A stretch of DNA of 64,000 nt from Blautia luti. GTDB taxonomy: Bacteria; Bacillota; Clostridia; Lachnospirales; Lachnospiraceae. The stretch lies in contig NZ_AP028156.1 in the NCBI RefSeq assembly GCF_033096465.1, positions 2,188,501 to 2,252,500 on the forward strand, read 5' to 3'. The translations under genes and the position numbers were made by a program. How positions within the stretch are numbered: the first letter of the stretch is position 1; every line of letters begins with the position of its first letter. Below the pieces are notes generated by a model. The model saw only the letters and a program-made list of their open reading frames with translations. It made no database searches and had not been told where the DNA came from. Positions 53,564 through 62,772 of the stretch are shown one piece after another.

Positions 53564-55192
53564 TTATTTATCATCTCCGGACAGATCTGCCTGTCTCAGC
53601 GCTTTTCTCACCGGTAAAATACATGCTGGCACTACAGAAAGACAGTCCACACCCATCCTCAGAAACTCTTCTGTCAGAGCTGTATCTGCTGCAAGTTCCC
53701 CACAGATACATACTCGCTTATTCTCCGCATGTCCTGCTTCAATCACCATTTTGATCATGCGCAGTACTGCCGGGTGATGGTCATTATATTTCTTGCGCAG
53801 GAGAGGATTCTGTCTGTCCATCGCCAGAGTATACTGGCTCAAGTCATTGGTTCCAAGGCTGAGGAAATCCACTCTTCTTGCGAGCTCGCGGCTGATCATA
53901 ACTGCTGCCGGAGTCTCAATCATGATTCCGGTCTTTACCTTTTTATACGGAATCTGTTTCTCATCCAGACCTTTTTTTACTTCCCGGATGACTTCATCAA
54001 TCTCATCCATTTCCTCTTCAGAACTGATCATCGGATACATCAGCGCCAGATTTCCATAAGCACTGGCACGGAAAATAGCGCGAAGCTGTGCCTTAAACAT
54101 CCTCTTTCTGTCAAGGCAGAGACGTATTCCTCTGTTCCCCATGATGGGATTCGTCTCATCTTGGATATTCAGATATTCCGCCTGTTTGTCAGCACCCAGA
54201 TCAGCAGTACGGATCACGGCGATCCTGTCGCCCATGGTCTCAGCAATCTTCTTGTATGCCAGAAAAAGTTCATTCTCACGGGGATAATTCTCTCTCCCCA
54301 GATACTGAAACTCGCTTCGCAGAAGCCCAATTCCGGATGCTCCGTAATAGACCACACTGTTCAGATCATCCATGTTTCCGATATTGGCATAAATCTCAAT
54401 TCTTCTGCCATCTTTTGTGATATCCGGTTCTTCTCTTAGTTTCAGAAGCTCTTCCCGTTCTTCCATATCAGCCTGTCTGCGGATCTCATATTCTTTTTTT
54501 ACTTCTTCATCAGGATTGATATACAGAAATCCTGTGTATCCGTCAACAATGGCTATCTGTCCATCCCACTCTGTGTCCGTATCAATCTCGATCAGTGCCG
54601 GTATATTCATGGTCTTTACCAGAATAGCAGCATGTGAAATATCGGAGCCATGATGTGTGACGATCGCCATCAGTTTATCCTTATCCATCTCCATCAGTTC
54701 TGTAGGTGTAATACTCTCTGTGACAACGATCACAGGTTCATCACCAAGATCGATCCTCGGGGAAACGCCTCCAAGCTCACTGAGCAGACGGTCTGATATC
54801 TCTCGTATATTGGCCAGTCTTTCTTTGATCGCAGGCTCCTCCAGATTTCTGAAAGTAGACAGTATTTCATCTCTGGTAGTCATTACTGCATACGCAGAAT
54901 TTACTTTTTCATTCTGAATAATACTCTCGATCGCCCGCTGGAAACTCTTTCCCTCCAGCAACTCTTTCTGCCGGAGAAAAAGTTTCGCCTGAGATTCCTG
55001 GATGGTGCAGTTCTTCTCGTACAATTCTGTCAGCTGTTCCATCACTCTGGCACGTGCCTGACGGAAAATACCAAGTTCCCCTTTCACATCCGCTATCTCA
55101 TGCTGGCGTATCTGATATTCACTTCTGTGATAATAAACAATCTTACCGATGGCAATTCCTGAGAAAGCACCGATTCCTTTGTAAATGTCCAT
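53564..55192 (-). CDS. ptsI: Phosphoenolpyruvate-protein phosphotransferase (enzyme I) homologue
   Basis: 542 residues with full EI layout: the N-terminal HPr-binding and phosphohistidine domain (about 1-230) and the PEP-binding barrel. The barrel motifs are standard (GLLRSEFQY, DLGADKQ, NPIMGNRGIRL, GTNDLSQYTLAMDRQN, Cys in CICGELA). The phosphohistidine site reads HHGSDISHAAIL where most EI proteins have GGxTSHxAI, so the His is kept but its surroundings differ. It is the last gene of a polyamine-type transporter operon with no HPr beside it, so it may be a dedicated paralogue rather than the general EI. Confidence 0.9.
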   Translation of the reverse strand: MDIYKGIGAFSGIAIGKIVYYHRSEYQIRQHEIADVKGELGIFRQARARVMEQLTELYEKNCTIQESQAKLFLRQKELLEGKSFQRAIESIIQNEKVNSAYAVMTTRDEILSTFRNLEEPAIKERLANIREISDRLLSELGGVSPRIDLGDEPVIVVTESITPTELMEMDKDKLMAIVTHHGSDISHAAILVKTMNIPALIEIDTDTEWDGQIAIVDGYTGFLYINPDEEVKKEYEIRRQADMEEREELLKLREEPDITKDGRRIEIYANIGNMDDLNSVVYYGASGIGLLRSEFQYLGRENYPRENELFLAYKKIAETMGDRIAVIRTADLGADKQAEYLNIQDETNPIMGNRGIRLCLDRKRMFKAQLRAIFRASAYGNLALMYPMISSEEEMDEIDEVIREVKKGLDEKQIPYKKVKTGIMIETPAAVMISRELARRVDFLSLGTNDLSQYTLAMDRQNPLLRKKYNDHHPAVLRMIKMVIEAGHAENKRVCICGELAADTALTEEFLRMGVDCLSVVPACILPVRKALRQADLSGDDK

Positions 55193-55201
55193 TTAAACTC
55201 C

Positions 55202-56236
55202 TTAGTCGCAGGCAGCCTTGAATTCAGTCCAGTTCTTCTGGTACTGTGCGTCTGCTTCCTGGCTTACATTCTGGACGATCTCGCCCTTTGTAACGTCATC
55301 CGGAACTACCAGATCCGGATTTACCAGTTCATCTGCTGCTTTATTTGTGCTGTAATAGCCGATATAGTCTGTGCATTTTGCCGCAACTTCCGGCTGCATA
55401 ATATAATCCATGAAAGAATATGCTGCATCTTTATCCGGTGCTTCACTCGGGATAAACATACCCATGATACCAAAGCCAAGACCTTCTTCCGGATATACCA
55501 CCTTCAGGTCAGGATTCTCAGCAAGTGCTGCTGTTACCTGTGAAGTGTAAAGGAATCCTACGCTTGCCTCTCCATTAAGAAGTGCATTCTGCGTATTATC
55601 ATCCTGGATCAGACGTACGTTCGGAGCAAGTTCCAGAAGTTTCTCTCCTGTTTTCTTGATCACATCTACATCCTGTTCATTCATACTCTCTCCCATGGAA
55701 AGCTGAGTGATACCATTGATCACACGATAGTTTGCTGTCAGAGCAATGCTGTCTTCAAGAGAGGAATCCCAAAGGTCTTTGTAACCTTTGATGTCAATTT
55801 CAACCTGCTCCGGATCATAAACGATCAGAGGGATACCTGCTCCATAAGGAACTGTGTATTCATCATCCGGATCATAGAACTGTCCCTGATACAACGAATT
55901 AATGTTTCCGATGTTCTCCAGAGAATCTTTGTCAAGTTTCTCTGCAAGTCCTTCCTGGATCGCAGTTTCCAGAATGTAATCATCTGCGATTACGATATCA
56001 TAGTCGCCACCCTTTGACATGGAAAGCTTCTCAAGCATTGTTTCATCTGTATCAAAGTTTGAGTAAACAACTTTCACACCTGTCTCTTTTTCGAAGTCAT
56101 CGAGAACTTCCTGAGGGAACATTCCCTCCCAGGTAAAGAGAACAAGTTCTTTATCATCGCCTGCATCTTTGAATCCGGTGAATGCTGTTCCTGCCATTAA
56201 TGCACACATCACTACTGCAAGTACTCTTTTTTTCAT
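55202..56236 (-). CDS. potD: Spermidine/putrescine-type binding protein, free PotD
   Basis: 344 residues of the extracytoplasmic PotD/PotF family. Features: LVLFTWEGMFPQEVLDDFEKE and YDIVIADDYILETAIQEGL, then PYGAGIPLIVYDPEQV. The N-terminus is a lipoprotein-like signal (MKKRVLAVVMCALMAGTAFTG) but the Cys expected after TG is Phe, so the usual lipid anchor is lost. It follows the PotC-PotD fusion by about 90 nt and precedes enzyme I by 10 nt. It may serve the upstream potABC set that has no binding protein of its own. Confidence 0.9.
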   Translation of the reverse strand: MKKRVLAVVMCALMAGTAFTGFKDAGDDKELVLFTWEGMFPQEVLDDFEKETGVKVVYSNFDTDETMLEKLSMSKGGDYDIVIADDYILETAIQEGLAEKLDKDSLENIGNINSLYQGQFYDPDDEYTVPYGAGIPLIVYDPEQVEIDIKGYKDLWDSSLEDSIALTANYRVINGITQLSMGESMNEQDVDVIKKTGEKLLELAPNVRLIQDDNTQNALLNGEASVGFLYTSQVTAALAENPDLKVVYPEEGLGFGIMGMFIPSEAPDKDAAYSFMDYIMQPEVAAKCTDYIGYYSTNKAADELVNPDLVVPDDVTKGEIVQNVSQEADAQYQKNWTEFKAACD

Positions 56237-56325
56237 AAATGATCTCCCTTCTTATGCTCTGCATTGTTGTCTATATCAGCCACTGTCCGCCTTCCACCGT
56301 ATCGGCAGACAGCGACTATCCTTTT

Positions 56326-58170
56326 TTACTTTGCTTTTACTTTTGTCCAGAGTTCCGCAAATTTCTGCTTGATCTTTGGCTTCTGATAAGCAAAGATTTC
56401 GTTATTCGGGTTGGTTGTATCCGGAATATAAGAACTGATCCCGGCATAGTCCCCCTCCTTCATGGTTTCAAAAGCACTCTTCACTGTAGAAGTATACCCT
56501 ACTTCTTCCGTATTGGAAAGAGCAGATTTATCACTGATCATAAAATCAATAAATTCATGGGCAAGCTGTACTTCGCTGCAGTCCTTTGTGATAACCATTG
56601 CATCATACCATCTGTTGGTTCCCTGTTCCGGTGTGAAGTAGTCCAGATTCGGGTTCTCACTGATAATATAAGATGCATCTCCTGAGTAAACAACTGCCAG
56701 AGCCTTGTTTCCTGAGATCATATTGTCGATCACATCATCGCCTGCGTAGATCGGGTCCATGGTATCACGCTGATCGATCAGCCACTGATACGCTTCCTCG
56801 ATCTCAGCTTCATTGGTGGTATTCATGGAATATCCAAGTGCCTTTAATGCTATCATAAAGGAATCTCGTTCAGAATCATACATGTAAATATTTCCTTTAT
56901 ATTTTTGATTGCGCAGAAGTTCCCATCCCTCTTTTAAATCAGCCTCATCTACTACCGTCTTATCATAAAGGATTCCTACTGTTCCCCAGAAATACGGGCA
57001 GGAATAACGGTTGCCCGGATCATAGCTCTGGTTCATGACATCGTCCAACAGATTTTTCTTGTTCGGAATTTCATTCCAGTCAAGAGCCTGCAAGTATTCC
57101 TCTTTGATCAGTCTTTCGATCATGTAATCGGACGGAACCAGTACATCATAAGTCTCACCGCTGGAAAGTTTCGTGTACATCATTTCATTTGACTCAAAAG
57201 TCTCGTACACAACCGTACAGTTGTACTCTTTCTCAAATTCATCAATAAGAGACAGATCCATATATTCTCCTGCATTATAAACTTTCAGCACATGTGTGGA
57301 TTTCGTCACAAATCCCCATTTAACAAGGCCTGCTGTAACTGCAATGACCAGAACTACAGATATGATTTTTACTGCTTTCTGATTCAGTTTCTTTGCCTTA
57401 TTTCTCAGCTTCGGAATCACATTTGCCAGAAGCAGTACCACAACGATGACTACGATCACGATGGTTGACAGGGCATTGATGGTAGGATTGATACGCTTCG
57501 TCATATTATATACAACAATAGAGATATTTTTTACACCATTTCCTGATACGAAATAAGAAATTACGAAATCGTCAAAGGACATGGTAAATGCAAGTAAAGC
57601 ACCTGCAAAAATACCCTCTTTGATCATCGGCACAATAACCTTTGTCAGAGCCTGAAAAGGAGTTGCACCAAGGTCCATGGCTGCATTTGCCATGTTCGGA
57701 TCCAGTGCTCTTACCCTCGGGTAAACGCTGGTAATTACATACGGAGTACAGAATGCAATATGTGCCAGCAGCATAGTCAGGTACCCTTTCCTGAATCCAA
57801 GAGAAGAAAACAACAGCATCAGGCTGATAGCAGTTACGATCTCCGGGTTCAGGATCGGAATATTATTAATGTTTAAAAGCAGTTCCTTGATCACTTTCTT
57901 TGACTTGGATAAACCAATCGCTGTAATAGTTCCAAGTATCGTAGAAACAATTGTTGCGATGATCGCAATGGTAACAGATACATAAACCGCCTTAATTACT
58001 TCCCCGTTACCGAGAAGTTCCTCATACCAGCGCAGGGAAAATCCTGTAAATCTGGTCAGTGACTTGGATGAGTTAAAAGAAAAGATCATCGTCACCAGGA
58101 TCGGCAGGTAAAAGAAAGCAAGGCAGAGTACTACATATAACATTGAGAAAAATTTATTTTTACGTTTCAT
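56326..58170 (-). CDS. potC: PotC-PotD fusion: permease joined to binding protein
   Basis: 614 residues. The first 260 are a PotC-type permease with six helices and an EAA-type loop NAAMDLGATPFQALTKVIVP. A seventh helix (about 270-292) follows a basic linker and leads into an external binding-protein domain (about 300-614) starting VLKVYNAGEYMDLSLIDEFEKEY. The fusion keeps the binding protein tethered. Such PotCD fusions are known in Firmicutes. It sits 11 nt after potB. Confidence 0.95.
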   Translation of the reverse strand: MKRKNKFFSMLYVVLCLAFFYLPILVTMIFSFNSSKSLTRFTGFSLRWYEELLGNGEVIKAVYVSVTIAIIATIVSTILGTITAIGLSKSKKVIKELLLNINNIPILNPEIVTAISLMLLFSSLGFRKGYLTMLLAHIAFCTPYVITSVYPRVRALDPNMANAAMDLGATPFQALTKVIVPMIKEGIFAGALLAFTMSFDDFVISYFVSGNGVKNISIVVYNMTKRINPTINALSTIVIVVIVVVLLLANVIPKLRNKAKKLNQKAVKIISVVLVIAVTAGLVKWGFVTKSTHVLKVYNAGEYMDLSLIDEFEKEYNCTVVYETFESNEMMYTKLSSGETYDVLVPSDYMIERLIKEEYLQALDWNEIPNKKNLLDDVMNQSYDPGNRYSCPYFWGTVGILYDKTVVDEADLKEGWELLRNQKYKGNIYMYDSERDSFMIALKALGYSMNTTNEAEIEEAYQWLIDQRDTMDPIYAGDDVIDNMISGNKALAVVYSGDASYIISENPNLDYFTPEQGTNRWYDAMVITKDCSEVQLAHEFIDFMISDKSALSNTEEVGYTSTVKSAFETMKEGDYAGISSYIPDTTNPNNEIFAYQKPKIKQKFAELWTKVKAK

Positions 58171-58181
58171 GCCGTCCTCCC

Positions 58182-58997
58182 TTATTCGTCTTTATCCATC
58201 TTCTTCATCAGGCTCATAAAGACCAGAATGAGCACTGCCAGAATCAGAGAAATGGCGCTGCCGAAGTTCCAGTCACCTACAGAGATAAACTGTGATTCGA
58301 TCAAGTTACCGATGAGCATGTACTGTCCGCCACCCAAAAGCTTCGGAATAACGAAAGTAGAGATTGACAGCAGGAATACCATCATGATCCCGTTAAGTAC
58401 ACCAGGGATGGACAACTTCCAGATCACCTTTGTGAAAGTCTGAAATCGATTGGCCCCCAGATCATAAGCTGCCTCAATAAACGACTTGTCCATTTTGCTC
58501 AAAGATGTATGAATCGGAATGATCATAAACGGCATGAAATTACAGACCAGACCGACCACTACGGAAAAATCTGTATACATCATTGTAACCGGTGAAATTC
58601 CCAAAAATCCCAGAAGATGATTAATAATGCCATTGTCGGACAGCAAATTCATCCACGCATAAGTACGAAGAAGCATATTGATCCATTCGGGAATGGTTAC
58701 CAGCAGGATCAAAAAGCTCTGGGATTTCTCAGGACACTTGGAAATAATATATGCCAGTGGATATCCAAGTCCCAGACAGATCACTGTAGTCAGGATACCC
58801 AGCTTAAATGATTTGAAGATCACACTCATATAAGTGGCTTCCAGAAATTTCCTGAAGTTTTCAAAAGTGAAGGAAAAGGTCAGAACCTCATTTCCATCCT
58901 CTGTAAAAGCGTAAAGAGCGATCAGTATCAGCGGGATGACAATGATCACAAACGCCCATACCAGATAAGGTTTTATCATATTCTTGTACTGTTTCAT
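58182..58997 (-). CDS. potB: Polyamine ABC permease PotB, second set
   Basis: 271 residues, six helices. N-terminus [22 protein letters not shown] and EAA loop EAAYDLGANRFQTFTKVIWKLSIP are typical of PotB. Its ATG overlaps the potA stop by one base (TGATG). Confidence 0.94.
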   Translation of the reverse strand: MKQYKNMIKPYLVWAFVIIVIPLILIALYAFTEDGNEVLTFSFTFENFRKFLEATYMSVIFKSFKLGILTTVICLGLGYPLAYIISKCPEKSQSFLILLVTIPEWINMLLRTYAWMNLLSDNGIINHLLGFLGISPVTMMYTDFSVVVGLVCNFMPFMIIPIHTSLSKMDKSFIEAAYDLGANRFQTFTKVIWKLSIPGVLNGIMMVFLLSISTFVIPKLLGGGQYMLIGNLIESQFISVGDWNFGSAISLILAVLILVFMSLMKKMDKDE

Positions 58998-60040
58998 CAG
59001 TAGCTTCCCATTCTGTACATAACATGGATGTCTTCAGGCCCGAATTTCAGTCCCACTTCCCTTCCGACTTCCGCATAATCTGTGGTATGAACCATATAAG
59101 TACGAAGTTTTGTTTCAATAAGGATCTCATAATGTACACCCTTGAACGTAATATTCCGCACGATTCCCCTGATCTTCGCCTGATCCGGATCTACGATATC
59201 CAGATCCTCCGGTCTTAACACTACTTCAATCTCTTCATTATCTTCGAATCCTTTATCCACACATTCAAATTCAAAGCCATCAAATTTAACCAGATAATCC
59301 TTTACCATGATTCCTTCTATAATATTGGACTCACCGATAAAGCTTGCCACAAAACGGTTCTCCGGTTCATTATAGATATCTGTAGGTGATCCGATCTGCT
59401 GGATCTCACCGTTATTCATAACTACCACCGTATCAGACATGGACAGGGCTTCTTCCTGATCATGAGTAACATAGATAAAAGTGATCCCTACTTCCTGCTG
59501 GATCTTTTTCAGTTCTACCTGCATCTGCTTACGGATCTTCGCATCCAGTGCACCTAAAGGCTCATCCAGAAGAAGGACTTTCGGCTCATTTACCAGAGCT
59601 CTTGCAATGGCCACACGCTGCTGTTGTCCACCGGAGAGCAGGGTAACGTCTCTTTTTTGGAAACCTTCCAGTCCTACCATCTTCAGCATACGCTCTACTT
59701 TCTGGGCGATCACAGTCTTATCCACTTTCTTCAGGTTCAGACCGAAACCTATATTTTCTGCCACATTCAGATGGGGGAAAAGTGCATACTTCTGAAATAC
59801 TGTATTTACCTCTCTCTTATAAGGGGGGAGCTTGGAGATCTCTATCCCGTTAAACAGCACTTCACCGTCGCTTGGCTCCTCAAAACCGGCAATGATACGC
59901 AGTGTGGTTGTTTTTCCACATCCGCTTGGACCAAGAAGGGTCAGGAATTCCTTTTCATAGATATCCAGATTGATTCCGCGCAGAACCTGCTGGTCATCAA
60001 AATTCTTGGTCAGATTTTTTAACTCAATCAGTTTGTTCAT
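58997..60040 (-). CDS. potA: Polyamine ABC ATPase PotA, second set
   Basis: 347 residues. Walker [11 protein letters not shown], signature LSGGQQQR, Walker [12 protein letters not shown], and a C-terminal TOBE domain (about 265-345). Start ATG 60038-60040 follows GGAAGG; six codons upstream is another ATG. 25 nt separate it from the first-set potC. Confidence 0.95.
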   Translation of the reverse strand: MNKLIELKNLTKNFDDQQVLRGINLDIYEKEFLTLLGPSGCGKTTTLRIIAGFEEPSDGEVLFNGIEISKLPPYKREVNTVFQKYALFPHLNVAENIGFGLNLKKVDKTVIAQKVERMLKMVGLEGFQKRDVTLLSGGQQQRVAIARALVNEPKVLLLDEPLGALDAKIRKQMQVELKKIQQEVGITFIYVTHDQEEALSMSDTVVVMNNGEIQQIGSPTDIYNEPENRFVASFIGESNIIEGIMVKDYLVKFDGFEFECVDKGFEDNEEIEVVLRPEDLDIVDPDQAKIRGIVRNITFKGVHYEILIETKLRTYMVHTTDYAEVGREVGLKFGPEDIHVMYRMGSY

Positions 60041-60065
60041 CGTCTCTTCCTTCCTCATAATGTAT

Positions 60066-60842
60066 TTATTTATGCCTCTTCTTCGTAAGCAGAGAATAAA
60101 TCAGAAAAATGATCAGTGTCACAGCCAGCAGGATCGTACATAATGCATTGATCTCCGGTGTTACTCCGGTTTTCAGCTGTGTATACACTTTGATCGGTAA
60201 AGTGGACAAACGAGGTCCATTTACAAAAATGCTGATCACCACATCATCCATAGACATGGCAAATGCCAGAAGGGATCCTGAGATCACAGCAGGCATGATC
60301 AGCGGCAGTGTGATATCCCAGAATGCCCGCAAAGGCCCTGCTCCCAGATCCCTGGCTGCTTCTTCCAGGGACGGATCCATTCCTACCAGTCTTGCTTTCA
60401 CCTCCATGAGAATATAAGGCACACAGAAAACTGTATGTCCGATCAGAAGGGTCAGCATTCCGAATGGAAGGTTCAGCATATAAAAGAACGCCATCAGGAC
60501 CATACCTAAAATGATCTCCGGGATCATAAGTGGAAGTATGGAAATATATTCCAGCGCATCTTTGCTCTTCCAGTGGATCCTGGAAAGTCCCACTGCTCCC
60601 AGAGTTCCGATCACCGCACTGACCAGACAGCTTAATACCCCAAGCACCAGACTGTTAACAAGTGCTTCCAGCATTGCGCTGTCATGGATCAGTTCCTGGT
60701 ACCATTTCAGGGAAAAACCGGTCAGTTTCACCGGAAGTCTGGACTCATTAAAGGAAAATATCACCACAACTGCAATGGGCAGATACATCAGAAAAAAGAT
60801 CAATCCCATATAAAAATGTTCAAATTTTGTACTCTTTTTCAT
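60066..60842 (-). CDS. potC: Polyamine ABC permease PotC, first set
   Basis: 258 residues, six helices, EAA loop [22 protein letters not shown] normal-length PotC without the binding-protein fusion. Overlaps the upstream potB gene by 4 nt. Confidence 0.95.
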   Translation of the reverse strand: MKKSTKFEHFYMGLIFFLMYLPIAVVVIFSFNESRLPVKLTGFSLKWYQELIHDSAMLEALVNSLVLGVLSCLVSAVIGTLGAVGLSRIHWKSKDALEYISILPLMIPEIILGMVLMAFFYMLNLPFGMLTLLIGHTVFCVPYILMEVKARLVGMDPSLEEAARDLGAGPLRAFWDITLPLIMPAVISGSLLAFAMSMDDVVISIFVNGPRLSTLPIKVYTQLKTGVTPEINALCTILLAVTLIIFLIYSLLTKKRHK

Positions 60843-61693
60843 CCGATTCCCTCCAGTTCTCTGGCATTGGAAACTTTCCTGTAGATCATGATCATAACAG
60901 TTGTAAGAACCATCATCACCACTGCCAGCGCTGCTGCAAAAGGCCAGTTGCTTCCCCTGGTCATCTGATCCTGGATCAGACTTCCGACAAGCACTATTTT
61001 ATTTCCACCAAGGATATCTGCAATAAAAAACAGTCCCATAGACGGTACAAAAGTAAGGATCACTCCTGACAGAAGTCCGGGCAGTGTAAGTTTCAACGTA
61101 ACTGTAAAAAATGCCTGCACCCTGGACGCTCCCAAATCACGTGCAGCCTCCACATAAGACCAGTCCAGCTTTTCTGCGCTGGAATATACAGACATGATCA
61201 TAAAAGGCAGCAATACATAGATCATTCCCACCACAATAGCAGGATAACTGTATAAAATAGCCAGCGGCTTTTTTATCAGCCCCAGTTTCATAAGAACGAA
61301 ATTCAGCAGTCCCTTTTTCTGAAGAATAATGATCCATCCATAAAGACGTATCAGGGAATTCACCCAGAAAGGAAGCGTCAGAAGCAGATGTGCTTTCTTT
61401 TTCCTGTGTTCCGGAAGTTTCGCCATAAAGTATCCGAATGGATAGCCGATCAACACGATCGCCGCCGTACTTGTCAGTGCCAGCTTTAATGATTCCACAA
61501 ATGTATTCAGATATACAGGTTCCAGAATATTCTTATAATTATCCAGTGTAAATTTCCATGTCACTCCGTAACCTCTGTTAGGTGTGGCGAAACTTAATGC
61601 CACCACATAAAGCAGCGGACAGATCACAAATACTATGGTGAAGATATACAGGGGAAGGGCCATCCATGCAGAGCTGTTTTTCTGCTTTTTCAT
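60839..61693 (-). CDS. potB: Polyamine ABC permease PotB, first set
   Basis: 284 residues, six helices, with VNSLIRLYGWIIIL and [21 protein letters not shown]. One nt after potA. About a third identical by eye to the second-set PotB, so the two sets are old paralogues, not a recent duplication. Confidence 0.95.
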   Translation of the reverse strand: MKKQKNSSAWMALPLYIFTIVFVICPLLYVVALSFATPNRGYGVTWKFTLDNYKNILEPVYLNTFVESLKLALTSTAAIVLIGYPFGYFMAKLPEHRKKKAHLLLTLPFWVNSLIRLYGWIIILQKKGLLNFVLMKLGLIKKPLAILYSYPAIVVGMIYVLLPFMIMSVYSSAEKLDWSYVEAARDLGASRVQAFFTVTLKLTLPGLLSGVILTFVPSMGLFFIADILGGNKIVLVGSLIQDQMTRGSNWPFAAALAVVMMVLTTVMIMIYRKVSNARELEGIG

Positions 61694-61694
61694 A

Positions 61695-62768
61695 TCACGC
61701 CCTCCTGTCCACCAGCACTGCAGAAGATGGATGAAATCCCCAGCTTACCTGCTGTCCTTCTTCTACTGTCACATCAATCCCATATCTGCTGGCGATAAGC
61801 CTGGTTCCATCTGCAAGTCCCAGCGTAACCCGAAGCTGTCCGCCTGCGAAATTTTTCTCCAGAACTTTTGCCTTTAATCCACTGCTGACCTTCTCATTCA
61901 GAATAATATTCTCACTGCGGATCGCAATGGTAACGTTCTCACCTTTTTTCGGCTTATCCTCCGGTGCCAGTACAGAAACTGTATCATTTCCAATCTGTAC
62001 AGATACCAGATCCTTACCTGTTTCCGTTACCACTCCTTTCAGAATGTTGGCATTTCCCACAAAAGCAGCCACATAACTGGTTTCCGGATGATTATAAATC
62101 TCATCCGGTGTGCCGATCTGCTCAATCTGTCCGTGATTCATAACTGCGATTCTGTCAGACATATTGATGGCTTCTTCCTGATCATGGGTGATATAGATAA
62201 AAGTCAGCCCCAGCTTCTTCTGCAGATGCTTTAATTCGATCTGCATGGCTCTGCGAAGCTGCAGATCCAATGCCCCCAGAGGTTCATCCAGAAGTAAAAC
62301 CTTGGGATTATTCACCAGTGCCCTGGCAATGGCTACGCGCTGTTTCTGTCCACCGGATAGCTCAGAAGGTTGTCTTTTTCCATATCCTTCCAGCTGAACC
62401 AGTTCCAGCATTTCGTTTACCCTTTTTTTTATCTCTGCTCTGGGAACTTTTTTCAGTTTCAGTCCATATCCGATATTTTCCACTACATTCATATGGGGAA
62501 AAAGAGCATAATTCTGAAATACAGTATTTACATCCCTTTCATTGGGCGCCAGGTTCGTCACTTCCCTGCCGTCCAGCCATACGCTTCCTTCATCCGGCTG
62601 TTCCAACCCTGCAATGATACGCAGAGTGGTTGTCTTTCCACATCCGGAAGAACCTAACAGGGTGATGAATTCCCCTTTTTCAATAGTCAGATCAATGTTA
62701 TTCAGAACCGTTTCCTCAGATGTGAAACTTTTTTTGATATTCCTTAATTCCAGTGAGATTTCTGCCAT
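61695..62768 (-). CDS. potA: Polyamine ABC ATPase PotA, first set
   Basis: 357 residues. Walker [11 protein letters not shown], signature LSGGQKQR, Walker [13 protein letters not shown]-terminal TOBE domain (about 275-355). Its AGGAGG ribosome binding site is inside the end of the M20 peptidase gene, 4 nt away. Confidence 0.96.
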   Translation of the reverse strand: MAEISLELRNIKKSFTSEETVLNNIDLTIEKGEFITLLGSSGCGKTTTLRIIAGLEQPDEGSVWLDGREVTNLAPNERDVNTVFQNYALFPHMNVVENIGYGLKLKKVPRAEIKKRVNEMLELVQLEGYGKRQPSELSGGQKQRVAIARALVNNPKVLLLDEPLGALDLQLRRAMQIELKHLQKKLGLTFIYITHDQEEAINMSDRIAVMNHGQIEQIGTPDEIYNHPETSYVAAFVGNANILKGVVTETGKDLVSVQIGNDTVSVLAPEDKPKKGENVTIAIRSENIILNEKVSSGLKAKVLEKNFAGGQLRVTLGLADGTRLIASRYGIDVTVEEGQQVSWGFHPSSAVLVDRRA

Positions 62769-62772
62769 ATTT

